Shown here: positions 25,700-36,900 of the stretch, piece after piece
Layout of the letters: each line of letters starts with the position of its first letter
Position numbering within the stretch: the first letter of the stretch is position 1
Source: Erpobdella octoculata
Lineage: Eukaryota; Annelida; Clitellata; Hirudinida; Erpobdellidae
Reading direction: 5' to 3'
Length of the DNA: 64,000 nt
NCBI GenBank assembly: GCA_963978895.1
Contig: OZ022239.1
Span: 38,765,960 to 38,829,959 of the forward strand
Notes under the pieces: model-generated
What the model was told of the DNA's origin: nothing
The model's input: the letters and a program-made list of their open reading frames with translations, nothing else
Databases searched by the model: none
Translations under genes and position numbers: made by a program

Positions 25700-25845
25700 A
25701 TAAAATGCGCCCCTAGAAAATCCCATCTGTCAACTTTTACTCTAAGTAAAGTTGATGATCGGGAGAGGGGCAGTCGTAGTAGGTACTTTTCCATGTTTTT
25801 TGAAAACCTGAAACACTTTTGCCTTCGAAAATATCTGATGAGGTA
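25700..25845 (-). repeat. dispersed repeat, inverted partner of 19795-19930
   Basis: GAAAATCCCATCTGTCAACT, GATCGGGAGAGGGGCAGTCG and CCTGAAACACTTTTGCCTTC are the reverse complement of the earlier copy. Confidence 0.7.
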
Positions 25846-26329
25846 AAAAGCAGTGGCTAATAATATATCAACTTTAAAAAAGAATTCCAGTTCAAAAATA
25901 TTTTCGCGCATTCCGGTAAGCTTGCCTTCTATGGTATATTTAAAGTCTTGTGCCTTCAAAATTTCTTCAACTAATCAATCAATCAGCTTTTAGGGTCTGT
26001 CTAAGTTATCACCAACTGCATTCATTCATGAACAGTGTAAAATTTATATCCTGACTTTTGTCAGTTCTCTTTGAATCAAGAAAAGTTATTTGAAGGCTGT
26101 ACTAATATCAATGGCACTGCCTTGTAACTGTGCACTACGTCATTTTGCTTAGAAAAATATTACAAACACGTACCTGACAGTGTGAAGAACAGTGATAAAA
26201 TGATACAAAAAGTTTTTTTGAGAAGGCGGAACGGGGGCACACGATGTTGGCCGTCCCATGAATCCACCACTGGCTAGAATTTACTTTTTTCTCAAGTCCC
26301 AGTTTTTTTGAAAAAAAGTTTATGAAGTT

Positions 26330-27412
26330 TTAAATTTTTTTTGAAAAGTATCCCATCAGAGGATCTCATTGTAACGCTCCAGTTTCTACATACTCAATCG
26401 GCTTGCAAAAGATATCACCTATTGATACCATCCGCGACCTTGGAGTATTCATTAACAACAAACAAACATCTAGGTCACATATCGACTATATTGTCCATAG
26501 AGCTCTCATCAGGATACGTCTTATCCTCAAATGCTTTCGTTCAAGAGACCACAAGCTTCTCACAAGAGCATATACCATCTATGCCCGTCCCATCTTAAAG
26601 TATTGCTCCCCCATCTGGAGCCCTCATTATAAACAAGATATAAACAAGATCAAACGCACACAAAGATATTTCACTAGAGCTTTTCCCGACCTAAGAAAAT
26701 CAGACTCAAACGTCCTGGGCTCATGTCACTGGAGCATCGCCGCTTGATCAATGACCTCTATTTTTGTTACAATATCATACATGGTTTAGCCAACTGTGAA
26801 ATTGCAGGCTTCCCAGAACTCACCCAGAGTACACGCACTCGTGGCCACTCACTTCGTCTGCGGCAAGAGAGGTGTTCCAGAAACATCAGGAAACATTTCT
26901 TTACAAATAGAGTGATAAACCCATGGAACTCGCTTCCCGTTTTAAGTCCTGTCCCCTGACCCACAACTTAGCCAGGTTTCTCGTCAACAGCTAACAATCC
27001 TGTCGGAGATGGAGGTCAACAACACTGAACTTCTCATATCTACAGAGTTTCTTCTTTTTTCTGGGCATTACTGTGGAAAACATTTGGGGAATTATTCCTG
27101 ATTAATCTACCCTACATTACATTCTCAATTGCTCCTCGCCTTTGTTTTGTGGCTTAAACTTTGAAGTCGAACCGTCATTTTACGTCTCCTTACATGTCTT
27201 TCTCAATTGCTCCTCGCCTTTGTTTTGTAGCTTGAACCGTCACTTTTCGTCTCCTTTCTTGTTCTTCCGCTTTTGTTTTCCTTTTGATCGAATGCACAAT
27301 CACATTTTTGTTTTGTTTATATTGCTATCCAAATGGTGTAAGTGGCCGTTGGCCCTGCTATTTGATGACGTAATAATAATAGTAATAAATAATAATAATA
27401 ATAATAGCCCCT
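26330..27412 (+). pseudogene. 5'-truncated CR1/Jockey-group LINE
   Basis: Two overlapping frames read the C-terminal part of a reverse transcriptase and its tail: DTIRDLGVFINNKQTSRSHI, RAYTIYARPILKYCSPIWSP, then RRLINDLYFCYNIIHGL, and RGHSLRLRQER with FTNRVINPWNSLP. A frameshift near 26725 separates them. The copy ends in an (AAT)n tail near 27375-27412. The catalytic core and endonuclease are absent. Confidence 0.75.
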
Positions 27413-27539
27413 TCCCCGGTTATCTGCTAATTTTAGAAGAGAAATATAGCATTAGGAAAATAAAACTTTATATATATATATATAGTAGATATAGCCCGTC
27501 AAAAATTTTATAAATTATTTTTAAACTGATAGTACTCAT

Positions 27540-27806
27540 CGGTGGTGAGTTTTGAGCTGGGCCTTGTCGGAAGCTAGTACTGTTTCCGCACGTCTGATCC
27601 AGCGATCGAAATTTGCTTGCTCCTCCGGTTTGTAAACAAATTTGTCGATTTGATTCGACACGTCCCGGAAGTTAGAAGACACTCCGCTGGGTGTTGAGAC
27701 TGCCGCTCTAGACGAATTGAGGCTCGCCAAAGCCTCCAAAAGAGCTTTCTCGCGGCGATCGGATGCGTCGGATTGACGCTTTAGTTCATCTGGCAGGTGT
27801 TGGAAT
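27540..27806 (-). pseudogene. Ty3/gypsy gag N-terminal fragment
   Basis: Frame reads HLPDELKRQSDASDRREKAL, then QIDKFVYKPEEQANFDRWIR. The 'KFxYxPExxxxFxxWxxR' phrase is typical of Ty3/gypsy gag. It follows a primer-binding site and LTR in the right order and is cut off near 27545. Confidence 0.65.
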
Positions 27807-27809
27807 TTT

Positions 27810-27826
27810 CCATGTCGACTGCGCCA
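27810..27826 (-). promoter_or_regulatory. LTR element primer-binding site
   Basis: TGGCGCAGTCGACATGG on the minus strand, a few bases inside the LTR end, as expected for priming minus-strand synthesis from a tRNA 3' end. Confidence 0.65.
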
Positions 27827-27830
27827 CTAT

Positions 27831-28087
27831 TGTATTTTTGAGTAATTGATAAAGAACACGACTACAGAGAACAACGTTTATTGATTACAAACGACCGCTG
27901 CGATAATCGAAAAGACCTCGAGACCTCGCTCGGCATCGACCACATCCGCATCCCCAGAACTAACAGACCCAAAACAATAAATAATAATTCGTAGCTACAA
28001 CATTAAATAAATAACAGTTCGTAGTTACAATCTTACAAGTATTTAAAATAAATATAATCTGTTGAGATATATGAGCGGATTTTAACA
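27831..28087 (-). mobile_element. 5' LTR of a Ty3/gypsy element
   Basis: On the minus strand it starts TGTTAAAATCCGCTCATATA (a palindromic start with CTCAACA), contains AATAAA within GTAATCAATAAACGTTG, and ends AAAAATACA next to the primer site. About 257 bp, bounded TG...CA. Confidence 0.65.
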
Positions 28088-28142
28088 TTATTGCAGCGTT
28101 AACTAATAAATTCTTTTTTTTTCGTAAAAATGTAAATGTAAA

Positions 28143-28490
28143 GAGCGCAAGCTGGAGCGGTATAGCGTAAAAGCGACCAGGAGTGAGAAAGCGACCTTGA
28201 ACGGGAAAGCGAGCGTTTAAGGAAACGGGAGTCAGAGAGAAAAACCTTTAAATTCCCCGGGAAAGCGACCGAGAACGGGAAAGCGACCGGGAGCTGGAAA
28301 ACGACTGAGAGCGGGAAAGCGACCGGGAGCTGGAAAACGACTGAGAGCGGGGAAGCGACCGGGAGCTGGAAAACGACTGAGAACGGGAAAGCGACCGGGA
28401 GCGGGAACGGGAAAGCGGAGAAGGATTGGGAGCGAGACAAACAATAGTAAAACCTCTAAAATCCCCGGGCAACGCCGGGTATCCCCGCTA

Positions 28491-28493
<3 letters not shown>
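28143..28493 (-). repeat. GC-headed minisatellite element, copy H
   Basis: Minisatellite with a higher-order 36-bp period: GGGAAAGCGACCGGGAGCTG then GAAAACGACTGAGAGC, three times. It then runs into AAACCTCTAAAATCCCCGGG and the head ending CCGCTAGTA. Confidence 0.85.

Positions 28494-28575
<82 letters not shown>
28493..28575. repeat. (TA)n microsatellite
   Basis: TA tract after copy H. Confidence 0.97.
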
Positions 28576-28576
<1 letters not shown>

Positions 28577-28689
28577 TTTTAGGCAAACTCGATTGAAAAA
28601 AGTGGCGCACTTGGCTGAATCGATTTTATTTTTAATTTTTTCCAATACTCTAAATCGGTTTAAAAATAATTTATTCTCAAACACAAACT

Positions 28690-30087
28690 CCATAATCTTA
28701 TAGGCTAATAGATCTATTTCGGCAATTTTTTGCCATCATCAGAGCCGTTTAACTTTTTAAAAATAAAATGCAGTGACTAAATGGTAAAAGATACAACTAA
28801 TTGAAAGGAATTAAAATACAATTTAAATAAAATTTAAATTCATTATATACAAATGTAACAACATAAAAAATATTTAAATTAAAATAATTATAATAATAAC
28901 AGTAATAACTAAATAATTAAAATCAGTTAGTAAAGCCTTTAACAATGGAATTACAGTCAACTTCAAGGACGTGACTGGAAGAAGAATCACATACATTATC
29001 TATAACCTTTGAAACACAAACGTCTGGTACAAAACATTCATTCAACGAAGAAATACCTGAAGAAACATTGGCACTATTAACATGCATATTTTTAACAGAA
29101 GTTGTAGATGAGTTAAAACATTTATTATTATTATTATTATTAGTTTTAATACTATTTAGAGAACCAAAAAGTTTAAGAGTTAAATCAAAAGAATACCATT
29201 GTTTATTAATTAAAGGCTTACATTTATTAATAGCTAAAGCTTCTTTTAATTTTAACTTAATGGGTTGATTTTCTTTCATTAGTATACTGGTGTTATCAAT
29301 TAGAAATTTATGTGATGGTTTGATTGAATGTTGTGTTGACATATGTTGGTATATGGCACCACTTTGACAATGCATAGTCAATCTACGAGACAGAGTAGTT
29401 CTAGTATGACCAATGTAATTTTCCACCTGACCATGTGGAAACGGACACGAAAATTGGTACACTAGGTTGGTTTGTGCTACAGGGCTAGAAACATTATTTA
29501 CACTATTTTTAATTAAAAGATTATGAGTTTTTCCATTGTTATAATAGATGTGTAACCTGAGTGTATTATCTTTATTTACAACCTTAATATTATCATACAC
29601 AATGTTTTTCAACACTTTTTCATCTATTTTATAATTATTAGACATCTGATTAGCATAATATAATATACAAGAATTTGATGAGTTATTGGTATTAGGTTTT
29701 GAAACATGTTTTTTATCAGTAATACGTGACATAAATTTATTTATAGTTGAATCAACAATAGAATTAGAATAATTATTATTTATCAAAAGTTGTTTCACTT
29801 GTAGAATTTCATGGTGAAAATCAGACCATGTTTCGGAAAATTTATAGGCCCTATTAATATAATTATTGATAACATTTAGCTTATATCTTTCAGGACAATC
29901 GCTATTATAATTAAGACAATTGCCTGTGTTTGTGGGTTTAGTATAGACCTGGCAAGATAGTTTTGATACATTTTGTGTAACTAAAGTATCCAAAAAAGGA
30001 ATTTGATGTTTATTATTAGCAAGTTCATAAGTAAATTGTAGTTTAGAATTTTTTACAAATGCATCTCTCAGTTTAAATAGTTCTTCT
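28690..30087 (-). pseudogene. Penelope-like element, RT end plus GIY-YIG nuclease
   Basis: An open frame from about 30087 to 28923 (about 388 residues) starts inside the element next to a T-run (minus strand). First comes the C-terminal reverse-transcriptase region typical of Penelope-like elements (QIPFLDTLV, then VYTKPTNTGNCLNYNSDCP). A linker follows, then a GIY-YIG endonuclease (VYQFSCPFPHG, NYIGHTRTTLSRRL, with the catalytic Glu in KLKEALAINKCKPLINKQ). The 3' UTR holds GATGATGGCAAAAAATTGCC then GAAATAGATC. The catalytic RT core is missing, so it is a 5'-truncated copy. Frame integrity suggests a fairly recent insertion. Confidence 0.82.
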
Positions 30088-30092
30088 AAAAA

Positions 30093-30150
<58 letters not shown>
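30088..30150. repeat. A-run plus (TA)n
   Basis: About 20 A then TA repeats at the truncation point of the Penelope-like element. Confidence 0.95.
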
Positions 30151-30152
<2 letters not shown>

Positions 30153-30831
30153 CATAGATTTACGCCGACCAATTAGTACAAGGTATATATACAAAGACCA
30201 ATCAAGATACACGTAAATATACACAGACCAATCAGGATACATATACAAGCGACGCACATACATTCATACATACATAATACACTAATTAACATAATAAAAG
30301 ACAATAAAATAAGCTATTTACACAAATATACGTAAGATGTGACATCTTTATCTTACATGCAGGAACATAGGAACTAATTATTGTAGTTATTTTCTAATGT
30401 TTCCATAAACACTTTAAAAATTTTAATTACACATAGAAATCAATGCAATTTTGCGATTTAATAAAACAACAATTAGTAAGAAAATCATCTCTTCAATCTA
30501 TTCTTTAGAAATTTTTTTTAGGTAAATCTGGTAACAACTCAAACCTGCTGCGGGTATCCGGTCAAGTTTTATTGTCAAAAACGACAGCTCTAACATTCAC
30601 CAAAAATAATGGCTAGCTGTTCCACTCATACACGAGATTAGACTATAATACCCATCCATGTCGAGTATCGAGTATCATAGTTGTTTATAAGCGTTGTTAA
30701 AAATAAATTTTGTTTGAATTACTTACTGAATTTTTTTTATTTTAATTTTTTTTCATCTAATGTCTTTTAAATAACACAAGGCTTAGGTACATGATATTAT
30801 TTGGTATCCAAAAACCATTTCTTTAAAAGAT
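30151..30831. other. RUFY 3' UTR and downstream
   Basis: An AATAAA on the minus strand (within TTAAAATAAAAAAAA near 30735) lies about 100 bp after the RUFY stop and may be its polyadenylation signal. The phrase AGACCAATCAAGATACACGT is partly repeated near 30220. Otherwise nothing. Confidence 0.4.
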
Positions 30832-30966
30832 CTATAAACAAAAACGTTTTAATAGTTTTGTGCTGCATGAATCGCAAACTCTGACAGGCTTTGGACAAGA
30901 AGGTAGGGGCATTTTCGTACTAGAGCATTCATGACAAAAGATTTCTCCACAACTTCGACAATGATG
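30832..30966 (-). CDS. RUFY: RUFY last exon: FYVE C-terminal half
   Basis: 44 codons plus TAG, phase 0 start after CAG at 30967-30969. [16 protein letters not shown], then [10 protein letters not shown], then LLKRFCL and stop. Confidence 0.95.
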   Translation of the reverse strand, partial: HHCRSCGEIFCHECSSTKMPLPSCPKPVRVCDSCSTKLLKRFCL

Positions 30967-33900
30967 CTGTAAATAAAACAAAAACTGTGTAATTAAAATT
31001 AAGCTATTATTCAATTCAATCCGTGGTGGTGGTGGTACTGCGGTAAAGCGTTCGACTGTCGACTTGTAGGTCTGCTGTTCAAATCTCATATGCGTCACCA
31101 TCCTAGCTCTCTTAAGCAAGGAGTTTACTGGCATTGTTCAGGTTAAGTAAATGTTTGATAATTTATAAAGCGCCTTTTCCGGAGTTGTTCAAAGGCGCTG
31201 TTCCTTTACATGCCACACGGAGAGAACGATTTTACCCGCTAAGTTTTCTGTTGACATGAGCTACTAGGCAGTGAGTGGGAGTCGAACCGAGAAGCTTTCA
31301 CATTCAAGGCTAAGACTCTACCAACTCAGCTAACCTAGCACCTAATACATCATCAAAATCAAAACATACAAGTGGATCCATGTACTACTGGTCTAGCTTT
31401 AAAAGGCTCTCATTACCAGCGTTATTCCACCCATAGAGAGAAGAGTCTATAACTTTCTGTGATTTTTCTATTTATTTTTTTATTTTTCAAAGGTTTTAAG
31501 AAACAAAATAAGTAACAGTGCCTTAAGACCATTTAGCATTCAATTCAAGTTCATAGTTTACATTTGAGCTGAGCCATTCCCAGTATTTCACCTACTATAA
31601 GAACTTGTAAAAATAGATATTGGTCATTTTTTAAAACGGCCGCCATTGCCACACCCACCACCTAATTTAAGGCCAACAAGTGGATTCATGTACTATTGGA
31701 CCACCTCTACAAAGTCCACATAAGCATCCTTCCCCCTCTGGGGGGAGCAGGGTCTATAGCCAGCCTAAGGACTAATATGCTTGACCGACCCCAGGTTCTT
31801 GTGTCCTGCCAACTGGCAGCCTATAAATAGAGTTAGCCAAACAATATAATGAACTACTATTTGTGACTGTAAAAGTTTTGTCTGTGAACATTTTGACTGT
31901 GAATGTTTTGTCTGTGCTCATTATCTCTGTCAGTTCCCTTGTCGTTTGACGTGAATATTTGTGCAAAAATTTGTATAATCACTCTTCATCTAACTCAAAT
32001 AGACGACAAGAAGAAGGTGCATCTTTGAGGTCAAAATTTACATTTTTAACTTAGCATACAAACCATGAGCAGTTCTTTCAGCTATGGCACCTTCTCCACA
32101 CACAATACAAATATTTGAAAACAAAACAAAAATACCTAAAAAAAACCAGATTCCGGTAGAATAAAACATCCTCTTTTGAGTGATATTAAACATTATGCCA
32201 AAAACATTTAGTGGCATGCGGTACGCCCAGATTAAAATAGGGTGGGAACCTAGTCGTCAACCTAATACTATAAAAAATACACATTAAGAAAAAAGTGAAG
32301 GTATGGCACAATGAAATAAATTGAGCAATCAAGAAAAAGGATGAAAGTTCAATAAATAATTGCTTAATTATATACAAAACAAATAATTATTTCCAATGAT
32401 GAGAAAAATTATTTTAATAAATTTTAACCTTCCTCCTTGATACAGAAAAAGGCTTTTTACAAAGTCTGCATTCTGCAACGCTTTTATCATCAGTCCACTG
32501 AGCATCATATAGATTTATCTGAGCTTCCATCATATTTTCTACTTTTAGTTTGGACCTGAAAAACATAACATTCTATAATAAGCTGAAATGACAATGACCT
32601 AATTGCTAATAATGCAAAAATGTCTTTACATGAAGCCATCACTGAGGGTGGATTAAAGAAAGTATAGCAGCAAAGAGAAACATGATAGAAGTGGCTGGTC
32701 AAGTGGAAGCCATTGATATATTCAATAGAATAATGGTCCAACACAATTACTTCTAGTTCAGTGAGAAGTCTAAAATTTGGACGTCAAAATAATATTGCAT
32801 TGGTAAAGAAACTCCAATAATTATCCCCTTAAGACCGATAGTTCTGTAATGTTATATATTCAACAAATATGATTTGTGATGTGTTGAGGTATGCAGAAAG
32901 CAACACATTTTTGTTACATATATCAAGCTTTTTAGCATGGGTCACCGCTGAACCAATCAACCTTAAAGATAACATAAGTTGCTGGTAACCCATACTTAAA
33001 TAATGCATGAGTGGCTGCTGGATCATGTCAAATTCAAACACAGTTTCTTAAAAAAATTAATCAGAAAACAATAGATCAATTATACTTTCAACAGTTATAT
33101 TATTTAACCATGAAATTAATTAAAACAAGACTGTTTTGCAGTGATGGGCACCAACTACTTCAATTGTAGTTACAACTACATGCCAACTACCTCATGACAG
33201 AAGTAGTTATAACTACATGTTAACTACTTTAGAAGAGAGGTAGTTATAACTAGTTTGTTAACTACTACTAAAGTAGTTAACTACTTTCCAACTACTTTTT
33301 AACTACTCGTATATTTATAAAACATGTACTGTAAGATATAAAAACACAACAACAAAAAATAAATTTGCCTTTAATATTTTTTTTTTAAAGAATAATAATG
33401 ATTGTTAACTAAATATAATAAAAACAAAGTATTTTTAAGCAAATTTTAGAAAAACAAAGTGTTTATTGATACATAAAGGTTGAATGACAAAGTTCAAAAT
33501 TTGTTAAAACTGGAACGGCTTTTCAGAAAAACCATACGGTAAAATAAAGTGTCACTCATTTTGCACCTTCGAGGTGTCAAAATCATACCAGCCATGCTTG
33601 GAAGAGTAGAATTGGCTTTTATGAAAGCTCATTCTACAAATGGATAATCCTTCAGTGATTGAACATTCGATGCTTTAGATTATATTTTTAAATCATCTGG
33701 CTTTTTAATAATTTTGCTACAGCGCTAGGTCAAAGTAGTTAGACTAGTTATAACTACCAAACTAGATCATAAAAGTAGTTATAACTACATGGCAACTACT
33801 CAAAAACAAAAGTAGTTATAACTACCATGTAACTACTATAAATGTAGTTATAACTACAGTAGTTACAACTACAGTAGTTAAAGTGCCCATCACTGCTGTT

Positions 33901-36900
33901 TTGGTTAGATAGCAGTAATCAATGCCATTATAACAATAAAATCTGTAGTAGTCCTGTGGATGTCCAACTTGAATGAAGAAGCAGTACTACCAAGAACTGA
34001 AGAAGTTTTTTTTACCAGCACAAACAGAGGATGATGTTATTGAAGGTTGATAATAAAACTTCAACCCATTAAACATGCCAAATTTGTCCATTGCAACTGG
34101 ATCAAAGAAAATTTTCAAGCAGAATTCAAACAAGTGGATTTTTTGGATGCAAATTATGTTAATCGTATTTTTTTCCATAAATCGATTTTTAATTTGCTTT
34201 GGGTCGATGAAGTCAAACAATTCATAACAGAAATTTAGAATTTTTATACAAGTCAATCAACTAAATACAGCTGGCATTTATTTGTATCCTATCATTCTTG
34301 TGAGAAAATGTCTTTCGTGCAACTGAAGGAACATATTGTGGCAAAATATAATTTCAATCTTAATTCAAAAGTTGTCATTCTGGTCTTCTACTTACGGTGC
34401 TTCACTGTATCTCCGAGGATACCGTTTTATTACAAAACACTTAACATTTTCTTACACATCCACACTTTGACATATCTGGTCTTGTTCATCTTGTATTATT
34501 TATTTATTTATTCATTTATTTATTCGTGTTTTAAGAAAAAACCTGACAGAATGCAGGAGATCATAAACAAATAAGCAAAAAAACAAGAAATTAAAAGAAA
34601 GTCAATAACGAACTTACAATATTCCGCTAATTATAATGACTAGCAATAGTTAATTTTAGACAATAATAATAGAATAATGTTATTGAATCAGCTAATAGAG
34701 TTGAATGAAGTTAGGTTAGTAAGAGTCATAGAAGAGCATTCTAATAATTAAGTTACAAGCAAAACTAGCAGAGTGATGTTGCATTGAAGGGAGTACAAAA
34801 TCATGTTTCCTCTTGCGAAGATTATGACCATGATTTATCATTGGTGGCAGAAATTTAGAGAGGCCATGATCCGGGTTGGATGTTATAGACAAAAACAGGG
34901 TTCGATCAGCTTTTAGACACAGGTCAGCAATCATCGAATGGCTTGATGGACAGAAACCGTCCGCTTTGATCTTCGCAAAAACCTCTCCAATCTTTCCTTC
35001 TCTGACACTCTCAGGAAACCCCACCAAACAGGTGAGCAATAGAGAATATTTGGCCAGTGTAGACGACGTGAAGACTATCTAAAGCAACTCCTTAGATAAC
35101 CCATGCGATTTCAGTATCCGCAGGGCATGGAGAGACTGGGTGCTCGAATTTATTATTTCATTGATATGATGAGCAAACAAATACATTTTTTTTAGGTTAG
35201 TGAAAGGAGTTAGTTAACCCCGCGAGACACTCAACCTGAGCAATGCGTGTAAACTCCTTGCTTAAGGGAGCTACGATGGTGACGCCGGTGAGATTCGAAC
35301 CGCCGACCTACAAGCAGACAGGCGAACGCTTTACCGCTTTGCCACCACAGTCAAAGGTAAGATCTTCCTTTACCACGATACCAAGCTAAAAAAAATGTAT
35401 ACAATGGTTATACTTATATGTCAAGAAAAAGAGAGTGGGTAAAAAAATGAAAACAATAGCTTACCCTGGTTGGATTAAAATAGTAATGAGGACCAGATTC
35501 AATGATCCCGGTTCTGGTTATAATGCTCAGTACAAAATGTTAGTGTAAGTCACAGACACTTTTGAACTATAACATTTTTTGGTTCACTATATCGAACCCT
35601 CATAAAAACCTACCATGAAACAGCTGTACATTCTTACATAATAACATTGATTCCAATTTTTAGCAAGTTCATCAAGTCAAAAATGATTATTTGCGCCTTG
35701 TGAATGGTGTTGGGGAATTGCATCTTATACTTTTGAAGAAACATGAAAAACATTATATATCTTCAAAACGAAAAAAAAAACTTTATAGTCAGCAATAAAT
35801 TACCATAAAAAATTGTACAAACATTATTGTTTATTTCAAATTTATTTTTTATAAACAACTGTTTTATTTAAATAAAAAAAACAATTCAACATGCATTGTT
35901 ATGGGTCACCGGTGATGTCAATAAACTAAACGTTTGATTTAAAGTGAATACAACATTGTACTATTTTTGGTCTAACTACTTAACACAGTATTATGCTGTG
36001 AGTACAAGTGATCTAACCATTAGTGCTTCTGGTCTAGCAGCATCAGTCACTAAGCACATGTGGGCTAACCATTAACTTGCTCAATAATTCTCTTAATGTG
36101 ATGATTTAAAAAAAAGAAGAGTGCTATCTGGGTGTGACAGGTTAGTATTAAATAAATGTCCATATCGAAATTTCCGTAGAACAGTGATATATTGATTAAA
36201 ATACAAAATATTGATTATCTAAGAACTTTCGAAAATGCGGTTAGCCCGCATGTCCTCAGAGCAATTCAAGTGATTATAGTAAAGGGTTTGGACCAGCAAC
36301 TCAGACAAGGTGGTCTACAATAGAATGAGAGGCTTACGCGTCGTGTGGGCTCTCAACAAATTTAAATCCTGGATATTACTGTCAGAGGTTGTGATATTCT
36401 CAGACCACAACCCTCTTACATATCTTACCGATTCAGTTTCTAAAAGTGCTAAACTAACCAGGTGGGCACTGCATATCCAGGAGTTTAATCTAACATTCAA
36501 ATATAGGTCAGGTAAACAGAATGTAGTAGCTGATTTCCTGTCTAGGTTGAATTAAGTTTGGATGAAGCTGTGCTTGTAATTTGTTAGTTTAACCTTTGGT
36601 AAGATGTCTTTTGAATTGTGATTATTTTTTGGTTAGTTTGATGTGTATCTTTAGTAAGATAGCATTCTTTTATTAATTTCTTTCTTTTGGGCGATCCTGG
36701 TCAGCGATAAAGTGGATCGGTCATTGAGTTTGTTACAGGTCTCCATGTGGAAAAACGCGTTGCTGAATGGAGAACTACATGAGATCTCATTTATTTCTGC
36801 TCAGGAAGTCCTTCAACATCGTTTCTTTTCGAGTGGCTCATTGTTCTTGTGCCTGTTTTGGATGTGCAGGTTTTATAGACTCCCAAGGTTCCCAAGATGT

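Noticed and set aside
33987..34256. Open frames on both strands at 33.99-34.26 kb as a RUFY exon or gene
   Set aside because: No domain, no fitting splice phase, and the RUFY frame closes without it.
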